Origin: an uncultured bacterium
GTDB taxonomy: Bacteria; Patescibacteriota; Minisyncoccia; Phycocordibacterales; CAIZLB01
Direction of reading: 5' to 3'
DNA length: 45,567 nt
NCBI GenBank assembly: GCA_903848795.1
Contig: CAINHC010000045.1
Location: 1-45,567, forward strand
Every line of letters starts with the position of its first letter. Within the stretch, counting starts at the first letter, position 1. Below, in pieces: positions 1 to 8,328 of the stretch. A program made the position numbers and the translations under genes. Under the pieces are notes generated by a model, which had not been told where the DNA came from, did no database searches, and saw nothing but the letters and a program-made list of their open reading frames with translations.

Positions 1-85
1 CAAAGTGTGTCTTTGATATACAGGAACAGTTAAATATGTGAGGAAAGATAGATGGTGCAATATTCAAAACATTGTAAATACAACG

Positions 86-94
86 TTATCCACA
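86..94 (+). promoter_or_regulatory. DnaA-box-like 9-mer
   Basis: A perfect match to the bacterial DnaA box TTATCCACA. A second perfect copy lies at 29578-29586. There is no cluster of such boxes and no dnaA or dnaN nearby, so this is not evidence of an origin; a chance match is possible in AT-rich DNA. Confidence 0.3.
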
Positions 95-171
95 GTTGAG
101 TGGGGTTCTATAGTGGGGTAGTAAATCTCTCCATTTCCATTATTATAGAGAGTAACGTAAACATACATAAT

Positions 172-1383
172 ATGGATATAAACGAACAAGAAAACATTAA
201 ATACTCAAAAAATAAATCGATAGAAAAAACCTATGTAGGTAAGGAAATTACTGTAAAGAATGTTGACGGATCTATATCGGAAAAGAGATATGTGACGAAG
301 GTATTCGATATTGAAGATTTTCAAGAATATTATAAAGATTTCAAGAATAAAAAAATATTAAAGGTTTTGAGAGAAGGTCAAAGGCAGGAGATTGTGGCGA
401 TTGTAGATAAGGAAGATAGAAATTTTTCTTTAAGATTACAAAGATTTACAAAGGAAACAGGAATACCGTCTTGTCAATCATTTAGTTTTCATAGTGGAGC
501 CTTAATTAAGCTTATTGAGTTTATTGACTCACTAGGCTTTATTGATTTTAGCAACAAAAGTTATTTTAAGTTGCATGACATAGATATTAAAAAGCAGAAA
601 CAATTTTGGTTAAATAATACCGAAGTGCTTGAGCACATTGAAAGATTTGATTCAAATCTTTTAAGAAAAATATTTGGAAAGATAGAAAATAAAGAAAAGT
701 TAGAAATGATCATTGACTCACTTTCAAGTGTTGAAATTGATAACCTCGAAGCAGCAATAAAACAAGCAGCGTATAAAAATGCTCTTGAAGACCTAAAAAG
801 TATGATTTTGATTGAACAAGATAAGACTCAGAATATTGTCGAAGAAGTAAAGAAAAGTGAAGGGCTCAGAAGATATTCTGCGGGTCAACCAGAAAAAATA
901 TTTCAAAATTGGATTGAAGCTAATCTGTGGATATTTGGAGTTGAGTACTACAAAAAACATAACTGGAGAATTATTGATGAAACCCCCAATGATGGTTCAG
1001 AGGCTGACTTAGTTATGGAAAGTGTTGATGGGTATGTAGACTTGATAGAACTTAAAAGACCTAGAACTAAATCAGACAAGATATTATCTTATGACATTGA
1101 CCATAAAAGCTTTTTTCCTGCTAGAGATCTTTCCTTGGCATTAGGTCAATGCTTGCATTATTTAAAAAAACTAGATGAACAAAAAACTAAAATTGAAGAT
1201 AAAAATAGTACAAAAATACTGCGCCCACGAATTAAATTAATAATAGGAAGAAGCGCTGATTTTAATTCAGATGAATATGATGCACTGAGAATGATCAATT
1301 CTAATTTAAGTCATGTACAGATTATTACTTATGATGACTTGGTTATGAATGGAGAACTAATTCTTTCTTACTATAGCAAATAA
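172..1383 (+). CDS. Shedu-like (SduA/DUF4263) nuclease, putative anti-phage protein
   Basis: This 403-residue protein has a lysine-rich N-terminal half without a recognised fold. Its C-terminal domain resembles DUF4263, the nuclease domain of the single-gene Shedu anti-phage system. Visible PD-(D/E)xK features are a conserved GQPEKIFQNWIE helix near residue 236, an acidic EADLV near 277, IELKRP near 292, and a later LALGQCLHYLK helix carrying the family Gln and Tyr. The ATG at 172 was chosen over an upstream in-frame GTG at 100, because the extra 24 residues look like translated leader. It is alone on its strand, followed by a hairpin terminator. Family knowledge says Shedu proteins assemble and cut DNA during phage infection; that role here is inferred. 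The N-terminal half may be a sensor domain. Confidence 0.75.
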   Translation: MDINEQENIKYSKNKSIEKTYVGKEITVKNVDGSISEKRYVTKVFDIEDFQEYYKDFKNKKILKVLREGQRQEIVAIVDKEDRNFSLRLQRFTKETGIPSCQSFSFHSGALIKLIEFIDSLGFIDFSNKSYFKLHDIDIKKQKQFWLNNTEVLEHIERFDSNLLRKIFGKIENKEKLEMIIDSLSSVEIDNLEAAIKQAAYKNALEDLKSMILIEQDKTQNIVEEVKKSEGLRRYSAGQPEKIFQNWIEANLWIFGVEYYKKHNWRIIDETPNDGSEADLVMESVDGYVDLIELKRPRTKSDKILSYDIDHKSFFPARDLSLALGQCLHYLKKLDEQKTKIEDKNSTKILRPRIKLIIGRSADFNSDEYDALRMINSNLSHVQIITYDDLVMNGELILSYYSK

Positions 1384-1472
1384 CAAAAAATACAATCTAT
1401 ATTTGGATGATGTCTTGTTCGTTAAGAGTGGGATACTTCTAGATATAGGATACATTACACTTCTAAAACAAA

Positions 1473-1494
1473 AAAACACGGTAAACGTGCTTTT
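1473..1494 (+). terminator. Hairpin terminator after the Shedu-like gene
   Basis: A CACG/CGTG stem with a five-base loop is flanked by an A run and a TTTT run, giving a stem that can extend through A-T pairs. It lies about 90 bases after the nuclease gene stop. Confidence 0.5.
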
Positions 1495-1538
1495 GGGCTT
1501 CTAAGTTAGTTGGGGCACTTCAACACTTTATTTTCTTT

Positions 1539-1728
1539 GCGGAGGTAAAAGCATAGTCGCTATCACTCCTTGTTTTACACTACGCAGATTATAGTCACTC
1601 CGTTCCTTAATCTGCGGAGGCAAAATGGCGGTTTCTTCGAAACCTATTTTGCGGAGGCAGGGCACAGTCGCCTTCGGCTCCTTGCCTCTGCACTCTCGCA
1701 AATTATACGAGCTTCGCTCGTTAATTTG
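1539..1728 (-). repeat. Tandem hairpin repeat array trailing a tRNA gene
   Basis: Read on the minus strand this follows the 3' end of tRNA-Ser and contains five consecutive inverted repeats. The stems differ (for example GCAAATTA with TAATTTGC, AGATTA with TAATCT, GTAAAA with TTTTAC). The loops share a pattern close to AAGGAGYGAAGCGACTATA. The heptamer CCTCCGC, identical to the tRNA acceptor 3' end, occurs at 1539-1545, 1614-1620, 1651-1657 and 1728-1734. No reading frame of note covers the array. It looks like an expanded tRNA-linked structured repeat; its function is unknown. Confidence 0.7.
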
Positions 1729-1815
1729 CGGAGGATGTGAGATTCGAACTCACGGGCCTGTTTCCAAGCCGACAGTTTAGTAAACTGTTGATTTAAGCCA
1801 CTCATCCAATCCTCC
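1729..1815 (-). tRNA. tRNA-Ser with anticodon ACU (unusual)
   Basis: The minus strand folds as a class II tRNA. The acceptor is GGAGGAT with ATCCTCC and G73. The D stem is GAT/ATC. The anticodon stem is ACAGT/ACTGT with loop TTACTAA. There is a long variable arm of five pairs, and a T arm GTGAG/CTCAC with a TTCGAAT loop. The loop gives anticodon ACU, which reads the Ser codon AGU. Bacterial AGY-reading tRNAs normally have G34, and a normal tRNA-Ser(GCU) is at 2663-2751. No CCA is encoded. All stems pair, so it does not look decayed. Confidence 0.85.
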
Positions 1816-1871
1816 GTATAAGGGGCAGTATATCGTATATTTTGAATATTTCAAAATTTTTAATTTACCCC

Positions 1872-1877
1872 TATAAT
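1872..1877 (+). promoter_or_regulatory. -10 box of ung (leaderless arrangement)
   Basis: A perfect TATAAT ends six bases before the GTG chosen as the ung start. That places the expected transcription start at or next to the first codon, which favours the GTG at 1884 over the upstream TTG at 1842. Confidence 0.55.
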
Positions 1878-1883
1878 ACTGGA

Positions 1884-2582
1884 GTGGAGCATAAGAATGT
1901 AAAAATCGAAGAATCTTGGAAGTTGGTGTTTACTGATGAGTTTTCGAAGTCCTATTTTAAGAACCTCTCAGATTTTGTTAAGAAAGAATATAAGACTGGC
2001 ACGGTTTATCCTAAGCCTAAAAATATTTTTAGAGCATTTGACCTCTGTCCGTTTCAAAATACTAAAGTGGTGATTATTGGACAAGATCCTTATCATGGTC
2101 CTAATCAGGCGAACGGTCTTTGTTTTGCGGTTGGGGGCGAGGTGGTGACTGATAAGGGGGTTGAAGTATCTCTGCCTCCGTCGCTCCAAAATATCTTCAA
2201 AGAAATTGAGAGTGATTTAGGCATTGCGCCAGAGAAAAACGGCGATCTATCTCGTTGGGCTAAGCAAGGAGTTCTACTTTTAAATGCCACACTCACAGTT
2301 CGAGCGAATACCCCAGGCTCCCATCAGAAAAAAGGATGGGAGGAATTTACTGATTCCGTAATTGAAAAGCTGTCGAGCGAAAAAGAAAACCTGGTTTTTA
2401 TTTTGTGGGGAAATTATGCAAAGAAAAAAGGCGAGAAGATTGATAGACAAAAACACCTAGTTCTTGAAGCACAACATCCTTCGCCATTTTCGGCTTATAA
2501 TGGATTCTTTGGCTCGAAGCATTTTAGTAAGGTAAATAAATATCTGAGAGGATTGGGGTTAGGGGAGATAGACTGGATATAA
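1884..2582 (+). CDS. ung: Uracil-DNA glycosylase (family 1)
   Basis: Removes uracil from DNA as the first step of base-excision repair in the cytoplasm. At 232 residues it matches the usual family length. The catalytic water-activating motif GQDPYHGP is near residues 66-73, followed by the uracil-binding stretch ANGLCFAV. The minor-groove loop HPSPFSAYNGFFG near residue 198 carries the catalytic His. A possible TTG start at 1842 would add 14 residues, but these overlap a TATAAT box, so the GTG at 1884 is preferred. The gene stands between two tRNA-Ser genes and has no operon partner. Confidence 0.95.
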   Translation: MEHKNVKIEESWKLVFTDEFSKSYFKNLSDFVKKEYKTGTVYPKPKNIFRAFDLCPFQNTKVVIIGQDPYHGPNQANGLCFAVGGEVVTDKGVEVSLPPSLQNIFKEIESDLGIAPEKNGDLSRWAKQGVLLLNATLTVRANTPGSHQKKGWEEFTDSVIEKLSSEKENLVFILWGNYAKKKGEKIDRQKHLVLEAQHPSPFSAYNGFFGSKHFSKVNKYLRGLGLGEIDWI

Positions 2583-2662
2583 AACGTTCAAGATTTGGTG
2601 TCAATTTTAGATTATGTTTTGTGATGGTAAAGCCTTTAATTTTATGTTATCTTGATAGTACT

Positions 2663-2751
2663 GGAGACGTGTCGGAGTGGTCTAACGTGCCTCTTTGCTA
2701 AAGAGGTGTGCCCTTTAAACGGCACCGAGGGTTCGAATCCCTCCGTCTCCG
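2663..2751 (+). tRNA. tRNA-Ser (anticodon GCU)
   Basis: Class II tRNA. The acceptor is GGAGACG with CGTCTCC and G73. The anticodon arm is CCTCT-TTGCTAA-AGAGG, and a long variable arm is present. The T arm is GAGGG/CCCTC with loop TTCGAAT. It reads AGC and AGU and is the normal counterpart of the ACU tRNA at 1729-1815. No CCA is encoded. Confidence 0.95.
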
Positions 2752-2826
2752 CAGTTGATCGAACGAAATGGGGAAATTTAAAAATATGCGACTGAATTTC
2801 CTCAATAAAATTGCTATCATATTTAC

Positions 2827-3432
2827 ATGATTAATACTCCTATAACAAGCTATAAAAAGGCGACTCAGGCGTTGAATCTTCTAGCTCGTAAGAAAGACGG
2901 GAAGATCAATAAAATGAAAGCAATGAAGCTTATTTTTCTTGCTGATCGTTTGCACTTGCGAAAATACGGTAGGCCTATAGTTGGTGACATATATTGGGCA
3001 ATGAAATTGGGTCCAGTGGGTTCGTTAACAAAAAACGTTGCCGAACTTTCTAGTATATCGGAAGAGGCTTTGATGTATGCAAGAAAATATATCAAACCAA
3101 TCGATGGAAAAAAGAGAACACTCGTCTCTATTAAACAAGAAGATTTGAGTGTGTTTTCAAAAACTGATATTGAGTGCATCGAAGCTGTTTATGATAAGTT
3201 TTCTGATAAAGATCAATTTGAATTAGCTGATATAACGCATGAGTTTTCAGAGTGGATAAAACACAAAAAAGAAATTGATGGAGGAAAAAAGAGGGTAAAG
3301 ATGAATTACGATGACTTTTTTATTGATACCCAAAAAGGTTATAATTTATTTTTTCAAAGTAAATTAGATTTAGAGACGGTAAAGGAATATTTTCTAGAAC
3401 AAAAAGAAGTCTCAGATTTTTTTACTAAGTAA
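2827..3432 (+). CDS. Panacea-domain (SocA/DUF4065-like) antitoxin-type protein, orphan
   Basis: A 201-residue protein whose N-terminal 150 residues match the Panacea (formerly DUF4065, SocA-like) fold: a helical start, then KAMKLIFLADRLHLRKYGRPIVGD and the typical AMKLGPV turn. Panacea domains act as the neutralising partner in many toxin-antitoxin pairs and in prophage or plasmid genes. Here no toxin-sized gene lies next to it: tRNA-Ser is upstream and recQ is convergent downstream. A -10 box TATCAT at 2815-2820 sits six bases before the ATG, suggesting a leaderless message. It may be a solitary antitoxin, an anti-addiction gene, or a domain used for another protein-binding role. Confidence 0.75.
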   Translation: MINTPITSYKKATQALNLLARKKDGKINKMKAMKLIFLADRLHLRKYGRPIVGDIYWAMKLGPVGSLTKNVAELSSISEEALMYARKYIKPIDGKKRTLVSIKQEDLSVFSKTDIECIEAVYDKFSDKDQFELADITHEFSEWIKHKKEIDGGKKRVKMNYDDFFIDTQKGYNLFFQSKLDLETVKEYFLEQKEVSDFFTK

Positions 3433-3496
3433 TAATGAGTTGTAATGGAGATACCACCGAAAATCAAATAATTTACCTAATTAGGTAAGCGTTGCG

Positions 3497-5083
3497 TTAG
3501 TGATTCAAAAAAATCCTCGCAAACCGTATCTCATCATAAGAATATTCTTCTCCTAAAATTGTGCGAACTGGAGCAAGGAGTAGGCCTCCAGATTTTTTAA
3601 ATGCTTCTATAATTTTCTCAAATCTTTCTGATGTAGGTTTTAAATATGTAAGATCTATTGCTTTATTAATTTCAGCAATCTTTTCGATATGATCTACTAT
3701 GGTCTTTGGTGAAAATTTGCGCATTTTTGCTATTTCGTTAACGGAGAGTTTTTGTTGCAATAATTTTGCGGTTTCATCGTATGTTGATCCTGAGAATATT
3801 TTTTCTATGACGTTCGCTTTATATGGGTTAGGAGACTTCGTCTTTTTAAGCGCAGATATTTTTGATATGGCGGACATGGTGGGTATCTCTATTGGAGCTT
3901 GCTTGACACACTTATCACAATTTCCGCAATTGAACTTCGTATAATCTTCATTGAAATATCGAAGTAAGAATTTACGTCTACATGTATATAAATTTCCATA
4001 CTTAATAACCTGGTTCAAATTTTCTTGAGCATTTTCTTGTTCGGCTTCATTTTGTATACCTTTAATAAAATAGTCTTGTTTAAATTTGTCTGCATAAGAG
4101 AAAAACAATATGCATCTAGAAGGTAAGCCGTCTCTGCCTGCACGACCTGTTTCTTGATAATATCCTTCAATTGATTTTGGTAAACTGTGATGGATTACAA
4201 GCCGGACATCTGGCTTATCGATTCCCATACCAAATGCAATGGTTGCTACTATTATTTGTATTTCATTTTTAATAAATTTATCTTGATTGTCTTTTCTTGT
4301 TTCATTATTCAATCCCGCATGATACGGTGCCGATTTATAGCCATGATAGTTTAGTTGCCTTACCAAATCTTCCGTATCATTACGTGAAAAACAATAAATG
4401 ATGACACTTTTGTCTTTATAATTTTTGAGAAGGGCAAGAATTAATCCTAAAGAATCCTTTTTTGGTAGTATTTCATAGCTTAAATTTGGTCTGTTGAAAC
4501 TAGAGATAAAAATTTGAGGTTCAGTTAGGTTCAATTGTTTTACAATATCCTCGCTCACTTTTGAGGTGGCGGTAGCTGTGAGGGCAATGATTGGAACTCC
4601 GGGGAACTTATTTCTAAGGAATTTTAGATTTCTATAATCTGGTCTAAAATCATGCCCCCATTCTGAAATACAATGAGCTTCATCTATCGCAATCAAGCTA
4701 ATTTTTAAAGTACGTAAAAAGTTTTCAAAGTTTGGAACGGGCAATCGCTCGGGGGCAATATAGAGTATTTTGACTTCACCTAATTGTACTTTTTTCATTA
4801 CATTTATAATTTCAACTTGAGAAAGGGTGCTGTTTATAAGTTCAGCGGAGATTCCTTTTTTATTAAGTGCATCCACCTGATCTTTCATAAGGGAAATGAG
4901 TGGAGATATAACAATTACTATTCCTTCCAACATTAAGGCTGGCAATTGAAAACAAAGAGATTTACCACCGCCCGTGGGCATTAAAACTAGACAATCTTTA
5001 CCTGCTAAAACTCGTTCAATAATTTCTTGTTGAAGCGGTCGGAATTCTTCATAGCCAAAATATTTTTTGAGGATATTTTTCAT
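3497..5083 (-). CDS. recQ: RecQ-family ATP-dependent 3'-5' DNA helicase
   Basis: Superfamily 2 helicase of 528 residues. It shows motif 0 FRPLQQE (15-20), Walker A PTGGGKS (36-42), DEAH (134-137), TAT (169-173) and the arginine-finger stretch QETGRAGRDG (310-319). The RecQ zinc-binding Cys set is at 368, 386, 389 and 392. After the zinc domain comes a helix-turn-helix-like C-terminus (about 405-528), where larger RecQ proteins have HRDC. Its ATG overlaps the stop of the primase-helicase gene by four bases (ATGA), so the two are translationally coupled. RecQ enzymes unwind forks, D-loops and other branched DNA. The operon suggests it cooperates with the primase-helicase, either in repair or in a conflict system. 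Confidence 0.93.
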   Translation of the reverse strand: MKNILKKYFGYEEFRPLQQEIIERVLAGKDCLVLMPTGGGKSLCFQLPALMLEGIVIVISPLISLMKDQVDALNKKGISAELINSTLSQVEIINVMKKVQLGEVKILYIAPERLPVPNFENFLRTLKISLIAIDEAHCISEWGHDFRPDYRNLKFLRNKFPGVPIIALTATATSKVSEDIVKQLNLTEPQIFISSFNRPNLSYEILPKKDSLGLILALLKNYKDKSVIIYCFSRNDTEDLVRQLNYHGYKSAPYHAGLNNETRKDNQDKFIKNEIQIIVATIAFGMGIDKPDVRLVIHHSLPKSIEGYYQETGRAGRDGLPSRCILFFSYADKFKQDYFIKGIQNEAEQENAQENLNQVIKYGNLYTCRRKFLLRYFNEDYTKFNCGNCDKCVKQAPIEIPTMSAISKISALKKTKSPNPYKANVIEKIFSGSTYDETAKLLQQKLSVNEIAKMRKFSPKTIVDHIEKIAEINKAIDLTYLKPTSERFEKIIEAFKKSGGLLLAPVRTILGEEYSYDEIRFARIFLNH

Positions 5084-7203
5084 AATAATTTATTTTCTAA
5101 CTTTTCATAAAACTTCTTTCGATTTTTAAACTGTCGTTCAAGAAAATCTATATGTGGGTCACGAACATCGATGATGTATTTTGTTCCAGTACCACGCAAT
5201 CTACCGATATATTGTTTAAGCTTGCCTTCAAAGGAAATCGGAAAGGCAAGAATCAATACATCAAAACCCTCCATATCATAACCCTCACCAATCAATTGTC
5301 CAGTCGCAATTAGAACCTTGAAATTACCAGACTTTATTTGAGTATGTTTCAATTTTCTTTGGCTAGGCGAATCATCTCCAGAAATAGTTGTAATTTCTGT
5401 TTGATTACGTAGATATAAAGCTAACATTTCTATGTGTTCTTTCCGTTCGGTGAGGATTAATATTTTGTGACCCTGATTTAAGTGGGCTAGCACTTCATTT
5501 AGTATTATTTTGTTTCGCTCTGTATCATACGAGATGGTCTTGGCTAATATTTCATAATGATCATTTTTGTAGCGAAATGGTAATTCAATAGCAGAGTCGA
5601 TAATTTTAATATCAAATGTTTTATCCTGGTTTACTGAATTGTTTTCCATTTCTGCTAGTATTGGACCGATACATAATTCAGTAATAATTTCTTGCCCGAA
5701 TTTTCTTGTGTGAGTCGCTGTTAAACCATAACAGTATTTACTTTTAAATGAAGTGATTATTTCACGATATGTTTTTGCGGGAATATGGTGACATTCGTCA
5801 ATAATTATAACGCCGAAAGAATTAATAATTTTTCCTATGTCTTTATACCGTGCCAAAGTTTGTAGAGTTGCGATAGTAATTTGTTTGCCTACTTTTTTCT
5901 TTGCTCCAGAAATTACACCTATTTGTGTTTTGGGAATACCTAGAAATTGTTCGGTCCGTTCTACCCACTGGGATAATAACTGATTACGATTAACTAATAT
6001 AAGTGATGGAAGGCCAAGCTTTGCGATAATTTGTAATGCAATAATAGTCTTGCCACTTCCTGGTGGAGAAATAATTATGCCGTTTGTTTTGTTATTTATA
6101 TCAGCGAGCACTTTTTCTTGTTCTCCATGAAGGATGATAGAACTATTGAATTTTATCTTTTTGTGTTTTGCATATTGTTCTGAAATTGTATATTTAATTT
6201 TTTCAGTATCAAGATAATTTGTAAGCTTTGTCAGAAAACCTCGGGGAAGTATAATTTCATTTCCTATATCTTGTATTAGATTAAAGTACTTTTCTGTGCC
6301 AAATATGGACTTACCTAATTTCTTTTTGACTATGTATTCTTTGTTATATAAATTCAGCTCCTCTTTTATAAATGCTGTAATTGCTCCATTAAGTTCATGT
6401 TTTTTAACATGAATAGAGCCATCCAAAATTATATGAACTTCATCATTTTGTGAATCGCATGTCTCAGCATTAGTGTCTTTAGTTATTGTGCTGTCGTATG
6501 CAGAATCTAATTCAATCAAAGTATGTTTATGTATATTTTCTAGAAAATCCCACTGGTCTTCAAGGGGGATAAAGCTAATGTTGTCACAAAATACTGATGC
6601 TCCATTGACCACGCGTTCTCCTTGAAGTGGCAACGCAATCAGGTTCCCAAACCCTCCATCGGTAATAGTATCTTGATTTGGGAAAAGTCTATCAAAACTC
6701 ATTTCTTTACTGAACTCTGAATAATTAAAAGTTCGACGAATGATTTCAAGAATCATCGCACGTGACTTCCAGCATGGATATTTATCTTCAAAAAATATCC
6801 ACACATGAGCGCCATTTCCCGAACGAGAAATTTCAGTGTAGGCTTGCAAATTGACTTTAGAACATTCAATTACAAATTTTTGGCTATCAGACTTCCAATT
6901 TGCCTCATCAAAATCGGCTGCAATAAAATATGAGGTATTATCTGGTAATATTGGGTATACACCCATAGTTTCTTTGCCGCTCAAATGACTGAGCATTACC
7001 ACACTAGTTAGCGGTTGCAGAGTTTTATTTTCAAAGTTTTTAATATTACCACCTAATGCTCTATGAGCGTTAAATTCATTCCAATCGAAGGAGTATGCGG
7101 GTGACCATCCACTTTTCTCATTCTTTTCCCATCGCCTTGGATATACGTCGGTGCGACCTCTGAAGATAGATCTAAAAAGTGATAATTTATCTTGGTTGGT
7201 CAT
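5080..7203 (-). CDS. TOTE-type archaeo-eukaryotic primase fused to an SF2 DEAD/DEAH helicase
   Basis: A 707-residue two-domain protein. Residues 1-230 match the archaeo-eukaryotic primase domain of TOTE conflict systems. They show the metal-binding ADFDEA (D97, D99), the sGNGAHVW nucleotide motif (H133), and the family signature FPNQD (174-178) with GNLIALPLQG (186-195). Residues 355-707 form an SF2 helicase with Walker A PPGSGKT (380-386), DECH (469-472), GLTATHTR and a C-terminal lobe with IGRLRGTG. Such proteins are proposed to sense or copy invader nucleic acid. The gene lies 7 bases after fic and overlaps recQ by 4, giving a tight three-gene operon. The biochemical role in this organism is inferred. 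Confidence 0.88.
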   Translation of the reverse strand: MTNQDKLSLFRSIFRGRTDVYPRRWEKNEKSGWSPAYSFDWNEFNAHRALGGNIKNFENKTLQPLTSVVMLSHLSGKETMGVYPILPDNTSYFIAADFDEANWKSDSQKFVIECSKVNLQAYTEISRSGNGAHVWIFFEDKYPCWKSRAMILEIIRRTFNYSEFSKEMSFDRLFPNQDTITDGGFGNLIALPLQGERVVNGASVFCDNISFIPLEDQWDFLENIHKHTLIELDSAYDSTITKDTNAETCDSQNDEVHIILDGSIHVKKHELNGAITAFIKEELNLYNKEYIVKKKLGKSIFGTEKYFNLIQDIGNEIILPRGFLTKLTNYLDTEKIKYTISEQYAKHKKIKFNSSIILHGEQEKVLADINNKTNGIIISPPGSGKTIIALQIIAKLGLPSLILVNRNQLLSQWVERTEQFLGIPKTQIGVISGAKKKVGKQITIATLQTLARYKDIGKIINSFGVIIIDECHHIPAKTYREIITSFKSKYCYGLTATHTRKFGQEIITELCIGPILAEMENNSVNQDKTFDIKIIDSAIELPFRYKNDHYEILAKTISYDTERNKIILNEVLAHLNQGHKILILTERKEHIEMLALYLRNQTEITTISGDDSPSQRKLKHTQIKSGNFKVLIATGQLIGEGYDMEGFDVLILAFPISFEGKLKQYIGRLRGTGTKYIIDVRDPHIDFLERQFKNRKKFYEKLENKLL

Positions 7204-7210
7204 AAGGGAT

Positions 7211-8281
7211 TTATTTAACTTTGTATCGTGTCGCTCGTCCTAACCCAATCTTTTCAACCCATTTTAGTTTAAGTAGTTTACTCAATGTTTGATTAATTGT
7301 TGGGCGTGGAATGTTTGTTAAAGTATAGATTTCAATTGGTGTTATCTCACCTTTAGCTTTTGAAATAAAATTCCAAATAATTTCCTGCTGTGGTGAGAGG
7401 AGTTTACTAACTTCTTCTTTTGAAATTAGCGCAATTGCCTGTCTTGATTGCTCAAGAAGTATATTAAAAAAGAATGTAAGCCAAGGGGTGATATTTTCCA
7501 GCTCAGTTCTGAGGGTTTTTTGGCTTTGTCTTAATGCAACATAATATTCTGGTTTATTATTTTCAATTAATCTTTCTTGCGATATATAAGGTATATATTC
7601 ATAGCCGTGCTGTAAAAGAAGGAGGTTTGAAAGGATACGAGATAATCTACCATTACCATCGGTGAATGGGTGAATAAGAAGAAATTCTACAATAAAGTTA
7701 CCAATGATCAGTAACGGATGATATCTTTTCTCAAGAAAGGCTTCTTGTACCCACTCCACCAACTCCAGCATTTCTTTTGGTGTTAACCAAGCCGCGGTCG
7801 TATCAAAAAGTATTTGTGTCACTTCACCAATAGAATTAACCATAGCGACCTTATTTTCTGCACTTTTGTAATTCCCTCTGTGGAGTTCATCTTTTTCTGT
7901 ATATTTTAATAATTCTCGATGAAAAAATTTAATAGTACTTTCTGAAAATGAAATAGTTTGATATGACTCAAAAACATTTGTGAGTATTTCATAGTATCCT
8001 TGCACTTCTTGTTTATCTCTGTCCTTCATTTTTTGTATTGAAAGTCCTCTCATTAATTTTTCAACATCTTCATCGGTTAATTCAGAGCCTTCGATACGGG
8101 TAGATGCCCCTGTCGAGGTTATTAAAACAGACTTTTTAAGTTTATTTAATGTCTGGTTTCCTAGATTTGCACCAGATATCCACTTACCTTTAAGTTGATC
8201 GATACTATTAATTAGGTCCCGAATCTCATCGGGGATATTTTCGATTCTCTTGTTAAACCTATGTGAAATTTCATTTTTCAT
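7211..8281 (-). CDS. Fic-family protein with N-terminal inhibitory helix and winged-helix C-terminus
   Basis: Fic enzymes transfer AMP or related groups from a nucleotide to hydroxyl side chains of target proteins. This 356-residue protein has the full catalytic loop HPFTDGNGRLSR (204-215). An N-terminal inhibitory motif STRIEG (60-65) fits (S/T)xxxE(G/N), so it should be auto-inhibited through Glu64. Residues from about 295 to the end look like a winged helix-turn-helix, suggesting DNA binding and possible autoregulation. It is the first gene of the fic/primase-helicase/recQ operon and starts immediately beside 10-bp-phased repeats. It is likely a regulator or effector of that operon, although stand-alone Fic-wHTH proteins are common. 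Confidence 0.92.
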   Translation of the reverse strand: MKNEISHRFNKRIENIPDEIRDLINSIDQLKGKWISGANLGNQTLNKLKKSVLITSTGASTRIEGSELTDEDVEKLMRGLSIQKMKDRDKQEVQGYYEILTNVFESYQTISFSESTIKFFHRELLKYTEKDELHRGNYKSAENKVAMVNSIGEVTQILFDTTAAWLTPKEMLELVEWVQEAFLEKRYHPLLIIGNFIVEFLLIHPFTDGNGRLSRILSNLLLLQHGYEYIPYISQERLIENNKPEYYVALRQSQKTLRTELENITPWLTFFFNILLEQSRQAIALISKEEVSKLLSPQQEIIWNFISKAKGEITPIEIYTLTNIPRPTINQTLSKLLKLKWVEKIGLGRATRYKVK

Positions 8282-8328
8282 AATCTTATATATTAGATAT
8301 GTAAGATTATATAAGATTATATAAGATT
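8281..8328. promoter_or_regulatory. Phased direct repeats at the fic promoter (putative operator)
   Basis: TAAGATTATA occurs at 8302-8311 and 8312-8321, with a partial third copy at 8322-8328. An inverted copy TAATCTTATA at 8281-8290 touches the fic start codon. The 10-base spacing puts the copies on one face of the helix. Each minus-strand copy contains TATAAT, so the repeats overlap likely promoter elements. This arrangement suggests cooperative binding of a repressor, possibly the winged-helix part of Fic. Confidence 0.55.

Noticed and set aside
86-94. Replication origin
   Set aside because: Only single isolated DnaA-box matches are seen here and at 29578, with no dnaA, dnaN or box cluster.
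1539-1736. CRISPR array
   Set aside because: The repeated heptamer is too short and the units are hairpins with variable stems, not a constant repeat with unrelated spacers. No cas genes are present.
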